This document shows positions 6,013-13,457 of a DNA stretch of 17,377 nt, piece after piece. The position numbers and the translations under genes were made by a program. How positions within the stretch are numbered: the stretch's first letter is position 1; each line of letters starts with the position of its first letter. The stretch is from Alphaproteobacteria bacterium (GTDB lineage Bacteria > Pseudomonadota > Alphaproteobacteria > ATCC43930 > CGMCC-115725): NCBI GenBank assembly GCA_030037055.1, contig JASHRZ010000283.1, forward strand, positions 1 to 17,377. The letters are read 5' to 3'. Under the pieces are notes generated by a model that saw nothing but the letters and a program-made list of their open reading frames with translations, ran no database searches and was not told where the DNA came from.

Positions 6013-7733
6013 TCGCCCAGTGCGGCGCCGTCGCGTCGCGGATCGGCGGCGCCTTCGAGGCCGCGCGGCGTGACGAGAATGCCGGTGAGGCCGCTCGGCC
6101 GGTCGCCGATCGCGACAGTGTGACCAAGGGCGCGCAGCGCGGCCGCCATGGCATCGGCGCCGGGCCCGGCTTCAATCTCGGTGGCGCCTTTGCGATTGCC
6201 GTCATTGGGGAGATCGAAGGCCGCCGGCAGATCGTCATGCCCGTCGATGACGGCGATAATGGTCTTGGCGACGTCATTGATGATCGCGGGCCCGCCGGCC
6301 GAACCCACCACCAGCTTGAGCTTGCCGCTGGGGCCGAAGACCAGGGTCGGCGCCATGGCGCTTCGCGGCCGCTTGCCGGGCTCGACGCGGTTTGCCACCG
6401 GCCTGCCGTTCTCCTCCGGCAGGAAGGAGAAATCGGTCAGCTCGTTGTTGAGCAGGAAGCCCCGCACCAGCAGCCGCGAGCCGAAGGCGTTTTCGACCGT
6501 GGTCGTCATGGCGAGGGCGTCGCCGGCGCGGTCGACGATTGCGATGTTGCTGGTGCCCGGCAGCTCCGGCGCGCGGTCGCGGCCCCAATCCGAAGCGTGG
6601 GCACCCGGCGGGTCGCCGGGTGCCGCCGGGCCCGGCAGCGCGCGCGCGGGGTCGATGAGGCGCGAGCGGCGCGCGACATAAGAGGCATCGAACAGCCCGC
6701 GCACCGGCACGGGCACAAAATCTGCATCGGCGAGGAAGCGGTCGCGATCGGCATAGGCCAGCCGTCCGGCCTCGGCGAACAGATGCGTCACCGCGACCGA
6801 GCCGGGTCCGAGGCGAGCGAGATCGAAGCGTTGCAGCAGCCCCAACATCTCCAGTAGGGTCACCGCCCCCGAGCTGGGCGGCCCCATGCCGCACAGGCGG
6901 TTGCCGCGATAGGTGCCGCACACCGGCGCGCGCTCCCTGGCGCGATAGCGAGCGAGGTCCTCGAGCGCGAGATCGCCAGGATTGACCGGCGCGCCTGTAA
7001 CGGCGCGGACGATGTCAGCGGCGATCGGACCGGAATAGAAGGCATCGGCGCCGCCAGCGGCGACGGCGCGCAAGGTCGCGGCGAGCTCGGGATCGACCAG
7101 CCGCGTCTTCGGCGCGCCGTCGGCATCGTAGAAATAGCGTCGCGTCGACTCGGCAAGGCGCAGGAAGGGGTCGCGCGCCAACAGCGCGCGCAGCCGCAGC
7201 GAGGGGGTGAAGCCCTGCTCGGCCAGCGCAATCGCCGGCGCGAAAAGCTCGACCCAGGCGAGCTTGCCCCAGCGGCGATGGGCGAGCTCCAGCGCCCGCA
7301 GCACGCCGGGCACGCCGACCGAGCGGCCGCCAACCACCGCGGCGTAGAAGGCCACAGGCCGGCCATCGGCGCCGAGAAAGCGGTCGGGGCGCGCCGCAGC
7401 GGGCGCGGTCTCGCGCCCGTCGACGGTGGCGACACGCCGCTCTGCGGCCGACCAGTAGACGAGGAACGCGCCGCCGCCGATGCCTGAGGATTGCGGCTCG
7501 ACCAGGTTGAGCACGAGCTGGGTGGTAATCGCGGCATCGACGGCGCTGCCGCCGCGCCGCAACACCTCGAGCCCGGCGGCGGCCGCGAGCGGGTTTGCCG
7601 CCGCCACCATTTCATGGCCGGCGATGCTGGCATGCTGCTCGGTGCGCCCGGTTGCCGCTTCCGGCGGCGCCTGCGCCAGGGCGGGAACGGCGGCAAGCAG
7701 CAGGGCGAGGAAGAGGCCGGCGCGACGTTTCAC
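6009..7733 (-). CDS. ggt: Gamma-glutamyltransferase (secreted, N-terminal nucleophile hydrolase)
   Basis: This 574-residue precursor starts at GTG 7733 with a clear signal peptide: V-K-R-R, then a hydrophobic L-F-L-A-L-L-L-A-A-V core and an A-L-A-Q-A cleavage region near residue 20. That predicts a periplasmic enzyme. The large-subunit marks are G-G-S-A-V-D-A-A-I (61-69), S-G-I-G-G-G-A-F (83-90) and D-G-R-E-T-A-P (105-111), with the substrate Arg. The autocleavage/nucleophile Thr is T394 in P-G-T-S-N-I-A-I-V-D, and S-A-G-G-P-A-I-I-N (478-486) fits the oxyanion loop. The family self-cleaves into two subunits and transfers or hydrolyses gamma-glutamyl groups, chiefly from glutathione. An ATG at 7811 in the same frame would put about 26 extra residues before the signal, so GTG is preferred. 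The gene is divergent from the P1 peptidase. Confidence 0.92.
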   Translation of the reverse strand: MKRRAGLFLALLLAAVPALAQAPPEAATGRTEQHASIAGHEMVAAANPLAAAAGLEVLRRGGSAVDAAITTQLVLNLVEPQSSGIGGGAFLVYWSAAERRVATVDGRETAPAAARPDRFLGADGRPVAFYAAVVGGRSVGVPGVLRALELAHRRWGKLAWVELFAPAIALAEQGFTPSLRLRALLARDPFLRLAESTRRYFYDADGAPKTRLVDPELAATLRAVAAGGADAFYSGPIAADIVRAVTGAPVNPGDLALEDLARYRARERAPVCGTYRGNRLCGMGPPSSGAVTLLEMLGLLQRFDLARLGPGSVAVTHLFAEAGRLAYADRDRFLADADFVPVPVRGLFDASYVARRSRLIDPARALPGPAAPGDPPGAHASDWGRDRAPELPGTSNIAIVDRAGDALAMTTTVENAFGSRLLVRGFLLNNELTDFSFLPEENGRPVANRVEPGKRPRSAMAPTLVFGPSGKLKLVVGSAGGPAIINDVAKTIIAVIDGHDDLPAAFDLPNDGNRKGATEIEAGPGADAMAAALRALGHTVAIGDRPSGLTGILVTPRGLEGAADPRRDGAALGD

Positions 7734-7839
7734 GCGGCGATCGTTCCATGCGTAAGCCGGCCGATCAAGCGGCCGAGATCGTCCGCGCCGAGGAAAGGGC
7801 GGCATTGTCATGCAGTCATCCCTCGGCAAGAATCGCCGC

Positions 7840-8853
7840 ATGAATGTCGTTCCTGGACCGCGCAACCTCATCACCGACGTTGCCGGCATCCGCGTCGGCA
7901 ATGCCGAGGATGCCCGGGCGTGGACCGGGGTCACGATCGTGCTGCCCGAGCGCGCGGCGGTGGCGGCGGTCGATGTGCGCGGCGGCGCGCCGGGGACGCG
8001 CGAGACCGACGCGCTCGATCCGACCTGCCTGGTCGCGACCGTCGATGCGGTGGTGTTGAGCGGCGGCTCCTCTTTCGGACTGGAGGCGGGCTCGGCGGCG
8101 ATGACCTGGCTGGCGGCGCGCGGGGTCGGGTTCGCCATCGGCGCCGCGCGCATCCCGGTGGTGCCGGCGGCGATCCTGTTCGATCTCCTGAACGGCGGGG
8201 ACAAGGGGTGGGGCGAAATACCGCCCTATGCACGGTTGGGAGGCGAGGCCTGCGAAGCCGCGGCCGCCCACTTCGCGCTAGGCAACGCCGGCGCAGGGCT
8301 CGGCGCCAAGGCCGGCTCGCTCAAAGGCGGCCTCGGCAGCGTCTCGGCGGTGACGCCGGAGGGGCTGCAGGTCGGCGCGCTGGTGGCGGTGAACGCCGTG
8401 GGCGACACCGTGATGCCTGGGCAGAGCTGCTTCTGGGCCTGGCCCTTTGAGCGCGCCGGCGAGCTTGGCGGGCAGATGCCGCCGCAAGGTCCGATACCGG
8501 CGGACGAGGCGCTGGTCGCCTCGCCCTTGGCGCGCATCGGCGCCAATACGACGATCGGCGTGGTCGCCACCAACGCCGTCCTCGACAAGGCCGAGGCGCG
8601 TCGTGTCGCCATCATGGCGCAGGACGGCTACGCCCGAGCCATCCGCCCGGCGCATACACCCTTCGACGGCGACACCATCTTCGTGCTGGCGACCGGAGCG
8701 CGTCCGCTCGCCGAGCCGCGCGCAGCGGCGCTGTCGCTGCTGGGCGCGCTCGCCGCCGATTGCGTCGCCCGCGCCACCGCCCGCGGCGTTTTCGCGGCGG
8801 AGAGCCTGGGCGGGCTGATATCCTATCGCGACTGGGTCAAGACTCGCGGCTGA
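7840..8853 (+). CDS. P1/DmpA-family (MEROPS S58) self-processing peptidase
   Basis: This 337-residue protein has the DmpA/ThnT fold signatures: G-P-R-N-L-I-T-D-V-A-G-I-R-V-G (6-20), V-V-L-S-G-G-S-S-F-G-L-E-A (71-83), and G-A-G-L-G-A-K-A-G-S-L-K-G-G-L-G (151-166). The processing site is G-A-N-T-T-I-G-V-V-A-T-N-A (234-246). By analogy with ThnT, cleavage between N236 and T237 would free Thr as the N-terminal nucleophile; DmpA itself uses Ser. The family contains aminopeptidases and amidases for D- or beta-amino acids. No signal peptide is seen, so it is probably cytoplasmic. ATG 7840 matches the family N-terminus. An in-frame ATG at 7810 has a better ribosome-binding site (GAGGAAAGG) and would add ten residues. 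The 3' end overlaps the convergent gpt by 17 nt. Confidence 0.92.
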   Translation: MNVVPGPRNLITDVAGIRVGNAEDARAWTGVTIVLPERAAVAAVDVRGGAPGTRETDALDPTCLVATVDAVVLSGGSSFGLEAGSAAMTWLAARGVGFAIGAARIPVVPAAILFDLLNGGDKGWGEIPPYARLGGEACEAAAAHFALGNAGAGLGAKAGSLKGGLGSVSAVTPEGLQVGALVAVNAVGDTVMPGQSCFWAWPFERAGELGGQMPPQGPIPADEALVASPLARIGANTTIGVVATNAVLDKAEARRVAIMAQDGYARAIRPAHTPFDGDTIFVLATGARPLAEPRAAALSLLGALAADCVARATARGVFAAESLGGLISYRDWVKTRG

Positions 8854-9301
8854 ACCGCTCCGCTTCCCAGGGAAAGACGATCCAGGTGTCCTGACTCACC
8901 TCGGTGACGAAGGTGTCGACCATCGGCTGGCCGGCGGGCTTGGCGTAGACGGTAGCGAAATGCGCCTTGGGCAGCATGTCGCGCACCGCGCGCGCCGTCT
9001 CGCCGGTATCGACGAGATCGTCGATAATGAGAAAGCCCTCGCCTCCGCCGCTCAGCCCCTTCAGCACCTGCACTGCTGTCGGATGCTGCGCGCGATCTTC
9101 GTAGCTGGCGATGCAGATGGTGTCGATCAGGCGGATATCGAGTTCGCGCGCGACGACAGCGGCAGGCACAAGGCCGCCGCGCGTCACCGCGATGATGCCG
9201 CGGAATGGCCCTAGCGCCGCGAGCCGCCAGGCGAGCGCGCGGGCGTCGCGGTGGATCTCCTCCCAGCTTACCGGGAAATTCTTTCGCACCGGCGCCGACA
9301 A
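8837..9301 (-). CDS. gpt: Xanthine-guanine phosphoribosyltransferase
   Basis: This 154-residue protein is nearly collinear with E. coli Gpt (152 residues): S-W-E-E-I-H-R-D-A-R (12-21), G-I-I-A-V-T-R-G-G-L-V-P (35-46), the PRPP loop L-I-I-D-D-L-V-D-T-G (91-100), P-K-A-H-F-A-T-V-Y-A-K-P-A-G (111-124) and Q-D-T-W-I-V-F-P-W (137-145). It salvages guanine, xanthine and hypoxanthine by joining them to PRPP. The start is a TTG at 9301, supported by AAGGAGA seven bases upstream; no in-frame ATG fits. It lies 30 nt downstream of the lipoprotein gene on the same strand and is probably co-transcribed with it. Its 3' end overlaps the P1 peptidase tail. Confidence 0.95.
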   Translation of the reverse strand: MSAPVRKNFPVSWEEIHRDARALAWRLAALGPFRGIIAVTRGGLVPAAVVARELDIRLIDTICIASYEDRAQHPTAVQVLKGLSGGGEGFLIIDDLVDTGETARAVRDMLPKAHFATVYAKPAGQPMVDTFVTEVSQDTWIVFPWEAERFSRES

Positions 9302-9331
9302 GGTTGCATCTCCTTCCCGCTGCTCGGCGCC

Positions 9332-10543
9332 TCAGCGGACGTAGATCTGGACCTCGTTGACCGTGACGCCGGCGCTGGTCGTCGCCGAGAGCGAGATGCG
9401 ATCGCCAGGCAGGCCCATGTTGTTGAGCGAGCGCATGACGTCTTCGGCGTTGCGCTTCGACGCGTCGGTATGCAGTGCCACCTGGGCCGGCGTGCCGGCA
9501 TTGGGCGTGACGGCGACGAGGTCGAAGGTGGCGTCGGGCCGCCGCTCGAGCGCACGCTTCACCGCCGTGTAGAGCGCCTGCTGATAGGGGACGTTCGGCC
9601 GGTCGAAGCGGATGACCATCAGCGGGCGGCGCTCGCCGATCCCGGTCAGCGGGCTGGCGCGCGCAGGCGCCAGGCCGGGAGTCGCCGAGGCGAAGGCGCG
9701 GTTGGCGAGGCTCTGGCCATAGAGTTCGCCGTTCTTGATGGCGAGCGACAGAGTGACGAGATTGGCGCGCTCGTTGCTGACGTAATTGCTCTGGCGGCTG
9801 ATGTCGTCCGAAAGCGAGTTGAGCAGACGGTCGATCAGCACCACGGTGCGGTTGACGTCGCTTTCGAGCAGGCCGAGCTGGCGATGGTCCTCGTCGACCG
9901 CGCCTTGCAGGCCATAGGCGGCCTTGACCGATTCGAGAATGTAGGCGGCGAGCGAGGAATCGCTGGCGGCCTGGTTCGACAGGCTGTTGAGCTTCGCGAT
10001 GTCGTCGCTCATGCGATCGAGCGAGCCCTGCGCCTGGTTCCATTGGGCGATGAGCTCGGGATTGCCCGGCGTCGTGCCGACCTGGAGGCGCGAGTTGATG
10101 GTGCCGACCAGGCTGTAATAGGTAGCGGCGTCCTGTGCCATGCCTTGGCGCAGCTGCTGCAGCGCGCCGTTCTGCTGGTTGATGTTGTCCTGCAGCCGCT
10201 GCAGGTCGCTGCGCAGCGCGGCGACCTTGGCCCCGACATAAGTGCCGGTGGGCGAGCCGGGCGTCACGGGCGGCGCGGCGAAACTGCCGGTGCCGAGCGC
10301 CGGCGGCTGGCGCACGCCCACGGTCGGCTGCGGGTTGAGCTCCGCCTGCGAGGGCGGGATGACGACGACCGTGCCTCCACCGCCGGCAGACGGCTTGGTG
10401 GTGGTGGTGGGAGTGCTCGTTTCGCTTTCTTCCTCGCCGGTGAGGGAGGACCAGATCGAATCGGCGGTGTTGCCGACGTAGGAGCAGCCGGAGAGCAGCA
10501 ACGCTGCAGCGGCCACGCCAAGATGCGAGCGGCGAATTACCAT
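9332..10543 (-). CDS. Outer-membrane lipoprotein of unknown function with long helical middle
   Basis: This 403-residue protein begins with a lipoprotein signal: R-R at 4-5, a hydrophobic stretch and the lipobox L-L-S-G-C with Cys20. Ser follows the Cys, so outer-membrane sorting is expected. Residues 38-100 are a Ser/Thr/Pro/Gly-rich linker. Residues 104-280 look helical and partly coiled-coil, rich in Gln, Asn and Leu. The C-terminal 95 residues (L-M-V-I-R-F-D-R-P near 308 to the end) read as an alpha/beta periplasmic domain, with K-R-N-A-E-D-V-M-R-S-L-N-N-M-G-L-P (363-379) recalling OmpA- or SPOR-like repeats without clear peptidoglycan-binding motifs. I do not recognise a named family. 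It is the first gene before gpt. Envelope structural or scaffolding roles are possible, but this is inference. Confidence 0.85.
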   Translation of the reverse strand: MVIRRSHLGVAAAALLLSGCSYVGNTADSIWSSLTGEEESETSTPTTTTKPSAGGGGTVVVIPPSQAELNPQPTVGVRQPPALGTGSFAAPPVTPGSPTGTYVGAKVAALRSDLQRLQDNINQQNGALQQLRQGMAQDAATYYSLVGTINSRLQVGTTPGNPELIAQWNQAQGSLDRMSDDIAKLNSLSNQAASDSSLAAYILESVKAAYGLQGAVDEDHRQLGLLESDVNRTVVLIDRLLNSLSDDISRQSNYVSNERANLVTLSLAIKNGELYGQSLANRAFASATPGLAPARASPLTGIGERRPLMVIRFDRPNVPYQQALYTAVKRALERRPDATFDLVAVTPNAGTPAQVALHTDASKRNAEDVMRSLNNMGLPGDRISLSATTSAGVTVNEVQIYVR

Positions 10544-10596
10544 GCTAAGTGGCTACCTTTGTCTCAGCGTCCCCACCACACGAACCAGGCCCGATG

Positions 10597-10609
10597 ATCT
10601 CGCCGAGAT
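10597..10609. promoter_or_regulatory. Short perfect palindrome upstream of the lipoprotein gene
   Basis: ATCTCGCCGAGAT has 6-bp arms around a single central base and lies 54-66 bp before the lipoprotein start. It is nested in a wider GATGAT...ATCATC inverted repeat (10593-10620 approximately). It could be an operator or a chance palindrome; no regulator is linked. Confidence 0.25.
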
Positions 10610-10711
10610 AAGGAAATCATCGCCTCTTCATCAGCCTCAAACCCCTTGCAGATACTACGCAATGGCCGTTCTAGCCACAAGCAGGTTTCATCGTACGGCC
10701 GGTCGCCGGGG

Positions 10712-10743
10712 TTGACTTGCCTTCGGCCGGCGATGCCGCTAGC
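10712..10743 (+). promoter_or_regulatory. Candidate promoter region of tRNA-Arg
   Basis: A TTGACT at 10712-10717, in a G-G-G-G context typical of alphaproteobacterial stable-RNA promoters, lies 62 bp before the tRNA. The -10 is poor: a GCTAGC at 10738-10743 has an over-long 20-bp spacer. Only the -35 is persuasive. Confidence 0.35.
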
Positions 10744-10779
10744 TTCCTGCCTTCTCCGCGGCAGGCTGCGCCGACAATT

Positions 10780-10856
10780 GCGCCCGTAGCTCAACTGGAT
10801 AGAGCACCAGACTACGGATCTGGGGGTTGGGAGTTCGAATCTCTCCGGGCGCGCCA
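10780..10856 (+). tRNA. tRNA-Arg (anticodon ACG)
   Basis: The 77-nt cloverleaf is complete. The acceptor GCGCCCG (10780-10786) pairs with CGGGCGC (10846-10852), followed by discriminator G and an encoded CCA (10854-10856). The D arm contains A-G-C-T-C-A-A-C-T-G-G-A-T-A-G-A-G-C. The anticodon stem CCAGA/TCTGG encloses the loop CTACGGA, giving anticodon ACG, which after A-to-I editing reads CGU, CGC and CGA. The T arm has GTTCGAAT. tRNA-Arg genes are frequent integration targets, and accessory genes follow directly downstream. Confidence 0.97.
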
Positions 10857-11061
10857 GTTTCCGCATGTCGGACGATCAGCCGTCGCCTATGATAGTCGCT
10901 CGGCATGCACAAGGGCAATCGGCCCGTCCGCTTGGCATGGGAGCCGCCGGGGCGGTCGCGACGCGCCGGCGCGCCAAAGTCATGGTGCCCAGGGTCCGAA
11001 CTCAATCAAGCCATTGATTTTCTGCTTGGACGCGCTTCCCGCCGGAGAATGACGGGGCTTG
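10857..11061. other. tRNA-downstream spacer without a gene
   Basis: These 205 bp between tRNA-Arg and the transposase remnant contain no open frame with a credible start or known motif. No T-run terminator and no second copy of the tRNA 3' end was found. Confidence 0.5.
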
Positions 11062-11500
11062 GATGTCTGCTCCATGATCCCCCGATCGGCGGGGATCGAG
11101 CCGCTGTTGCCAAGGAACCAGCCCGGGGTGCAGCGCGAGGATGACCGGCGGATCCTGAAGGGCGTGATGCGCGTGCTGGCGGCGGATTGTCGCCGGCGGG
11201 ACTGCCGGCGTTCTATGGTCCGCGGGCGACGATCCACAACCGCTTTCATCGCTGGGCGCGCGGCGGTTTGCGGCGGCCTCTGCCAAGCGCCGGCGGCGAT
11301 CGGTCCGGACGATATTGAGCTGCGGCGCAGGCGATCAGCCGCTCGCGCGGCGAGCAGAGATGCGAGGTCCACGCCGATATCGAAGGCTGCCGGCCCGTCG
11401 CGTTCGAGAGCCCCAAGCCCGGCGAGGCCAGCGACGCCAGCCGGAGATTTTATCGGCCGTTCCCGGCCAGTTCGGATCGATACGCCCTTGCCGGGTGCGG
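11062..11500 (+). pseudogene. Decayed IS5-type transposase
   Basis: Pieces of an IS5-superfamily DDE transposase are readable in alternating frames. Frame 1 gives D-V-C-S-M from 11062, I-E-P-L-L-P-R-N-Q-P-G, D-D-R-R-I-L-K-G-V-M-R-V-L and R-R-D-C-R (to about 11208). Frame 3 from 11211 gives F-Y-G-P-R-A-T-I-H-N-R-F-H-R-W-A-R-G-G-L. Frame 1 again, near 11293, gives A-A-I-G-P-D-D-I-E-L. Frame 3, near 11361, gives C-E-V-H-A-D-I-E-G-C-R-P-V-A-F and P-G-E-A-S-D-A-S. At least three frameshifts and degraded catalytic regions make it non-functional. The terminal inverted repeats could not be identified. It is a remnant of mobile DNA between tRNA-Arg and the Zorya-like operon, supporting an acquired segment. 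Confidence 0.75.
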
Positions 11501-11659
11501 CGCGCCGCGCATCGCGCCGATGCTGGGCACATTTTGCCTCTTTCGCGCGCGGGGCAGCAGGTTTTGCCGTCCATGCCACGCCGCCCCCGTCGAAGTCGCC
11601 CAAGCCGGGCGGCATTCTACGGCATGACTATTGCTTCTGCCAGCCGCGCAGAGCCTTCG
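11501..11659. other. Leader region of the Zorya-like operon
   Basis: No gene was recognised in these 159 bp. GCCGCCC near 11579 and GGGCGGC near 11607-11613 form a 7-bp inverted repeat, but it lacks a following T-run, so it is not a convincing terminator. A promoter for the downstream operon should lie here; no confident -35/-10 pair was seen. Confidence 0.35.
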
Positions 11660-13456
11660 ATGAGTCGTGACTTCGACTTAGGCGCAATCCAGTGGGAGCA
11701 GCACGTGGACTTCCTTGTCAGCCTCGCCGCCTCTATCGACCGGTTCGATCCGAGCATCACGAGGTTCCTCGACAATTTCCGCGACGACAATGTTCCGCTG
11801 AGGCTCTCCGTCGCCATCGTCGCGGCCGGCGCGATTCTTCTCGCCATGCTTGTCATCTGGGGTACGACGGCGTGGTGGCGGATATCTCGGCTGCGCCGTT
11901 CGGTTCGATCCTCCGACACGTGCCTCGAATTCGGACAGCGCTTCGAGCATGTCGACATCCTCTTGTCACGGTCGATATTTGGCTCGGCATGGAATGAATA
12001 CCGAGCGCTCCTGAGAAAGGACGGCGGTAGAATTTTCTATCCGCGGCCGCCGGGCGAGTATTTCGGGCTGCATGCGATCGGCCAGTCGGCGTTTCCGGAC
12101 CGGCTGTTCGCGGCGGCCCATGGCTATTTCATCGGCATCGGGTTGTTGCTCACCTTCGTCGGTCTGGTCGCCGCGCTCAAATTCGCCGCCGCCGGAGTGG
12201 CTTCCGCCGACGTCGGCATCGCAAAGCAGGCGCTCAACGCGCTGCTCAGCGCCGCGTCGTTCAAATTCATGACGTCGATCGCGGGTCTCGGTTGTTCGCT
12301 GGTGCTTTCGCTGGCGGCGCGCTCGATGACCTATGTCGTCGAGAATGCCGCCGCAAAGCTGGCTCGGGATCTGGAATCGCTGATGGTGCCGATCGTAGCG
12401 GAATGCGTCGCCTATGATCAGCTCGCTATCGCGCGCCAACAGGCCGCGCAGTTCGAGAAACTCACTTCAACCTTTGCCGCGGCCTCCGGCAGGACTGCGA
12501 GCGACGAAACCGTCGGGCGCGACCGCGACGCCGTGCCGCAGATGATGCGCGAGCTGGTCAAGGAATTGCGCAGTGCCAGCGCCGTCGAGATGCGGCAGCT
12601 CGCGTCGATGCTGGGAGAGGTCGGGGCCGCCATCGGTCAGACGCAGCAACATATAGACAGGTCCGGCCAGGCATTCGCCGACCGTATGAGCTCGGCTGCC
12701 TCGCAGCTGCTGGCTGCGGCCGCGACCCTCGGGCGGGACACGGGCGGCCGGATCAACGCGGTCGGCGACCGACTCGACGCCTTGGCCGAGACGCTCGCCA
12801 AGAGCGAGACCCTGTTGACGGCAGCGGCGGCCAATGCGGCCCAGCGAATGGCGAAAGGCGTCGAGGCGGCGGGCGAGGAGATGGCGCTCCGCAGCGTCGA
12901 GGCCAGCCGGCGGATCCTGGCGACCTCGGACGGACTGGGGCAGCGCATCAGCGGCATGATCGGCGGTCTCGACGGCTTTAACACGGCTCTGAGCTCGCAG
13001 CTCGAGAGCATGCGACAGATCGTTTCTTCCCTCGATGCCACGAGGCGGGCGCTGGACGGCAGCGCTGCGACCTGGGCTCGGTCTTGCGATCCGATCGTCG
13101 TTGCAGTCGATGCTTCGAAGGGCGTGGCGCACGAGCTTGGGCTCGTCGCCGACCGCGTCGCCGCCTGCCAGAACGACATGTCCGAAATGGCCCGAGCGAT
13201 GTCCGCGATTTCCGAAAAAGCCGCCGCCGTTTGGGACAGGTACCAAGGACGTTTCGAGAAAGTGGACGAGGATCTGAAGGCGGTCTTTATGCGTCTGGAG
13301 GAGGGAGCGCGCAGCTTCGGCAAGGAGGTTGTGGAGTTCGTCGGCAAGCTCGATGCCAATCTGGCGGCGGGGACGCAGGCCCTCTCGATCGGTACCGAGG
13401 AGCTGCGCGAGGTGGCGGAGTTACTGGTGGCCAACACCACGGCGAGAGCGGCCTGA
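11660..13456 (+). CDS. zorA: ZorA-like MotA/TolQ/ExbB proton-channel protein with long helical tail
   Basis: This protein is 598 residues from ATG 11660. Membrane helices are expected near 48-72, 154-176 and 203-223, the three-helix layout of ZorA. Between them lies a cytoplasmic segment ending F-P-D-R-L-F-A-A-A-H-G-Y-F-I-G-I-G-L-L-L-T-F (145-166), the characteristic ZorA/MotA-like entry into the channel helix; F-K-F-M-T-S-I-A-G-L-G-C-S (201-213) matches the third. About 370 residues of Ala/Glu/Arg-rich helix follow, the tail that in Zorya projects into the cytoplasm. In the studied system ZorA forms a pentamer around a ZorB dimer and is powered by ion flow. It is first in an operon, 1 nt before zorB. 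The frame stays open upstream (ATG 11624), but that adds a non-conserved extension with no ribosome-binding site. Confidence 0.88.
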   Translation: MSRDFDLGAIQWEQHVDFLVSLAASIDRFDPSITRFLDNFRDDNVPLRLSVAIVAAGAILLAMLVIWGTTAWWRISRLRRSVRSSDTCLEFGQRFEHVDILLSRSIFGSAWNEYRALLRKDGGRIFYPRPPGEYFGLHAIGQSAFPDRLFAAAHGYFIGIGLLLTFVGLVAALKFAAAGVASADVGIAKQALNALLSAASFKFMTSIAGLGCSLVLSLAARSMTYVVENAAAKLARDLESLMVPIVAECVAYDQLAIARQQAAQFEKLTSTFAAASGRTASDETVGRDRDAVPQMMRELVKELRSASAVEMRQLASMLGEVGAAIGQTQQHIDRSGQAFADRMSSAASQLLAAAATLGRDTGGRINAVGDRLDALAETLAKSETLLTAAAANAAQRMAKGVEAAGEEMALRSVEASRRILATSDGLGQRISGMIGGLDGFNTALSSQLESMRQIVSSLDATRRALDGSAATWARSCDPIVVAVDASKGVAHELGLVADRVAACQNDMSEMARAMSAISEKAAAVWDRYQGRFEKVDEDLKAVFMRLEEGARSFGKEVVEFVGKLDANLAAGTQALSIGTEELREVAELLVANTTARAA

Positions 13457-13457
13457 C

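Noticed and set aside
7734..8204. N-terminal extension of the gamma-glutamyltransferase frame by 157 codons
   Set aside because: It overlaps the P1 peptidase on the other strand and would bury the signal peptide; the GTG at 7733 places the signal correctly.
9251..10597. 448-codon plus-strand open frame antisense to gpt and the lipoprotein
   Set aside because: The composition is that of a reverse-complement shadow; both minus-strand genes have proper starts, signals and motifs.
10564..10866. 100-codon minus-strand open frame containing R-F-E-L-P-T-P-R-S-V-V-W
   Set aside because: This is the well-known false translation of the antisense strand of tRNA-Arg; the tRNA itself is clear.
11315..11659. 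Upstream extension of the ZorA frame through the transposase remnant
   Set aside because: The extension is Arg/Pro-rich and overlaps the IS5 fragments; the family-like N-terminus begins at ATG 11660.
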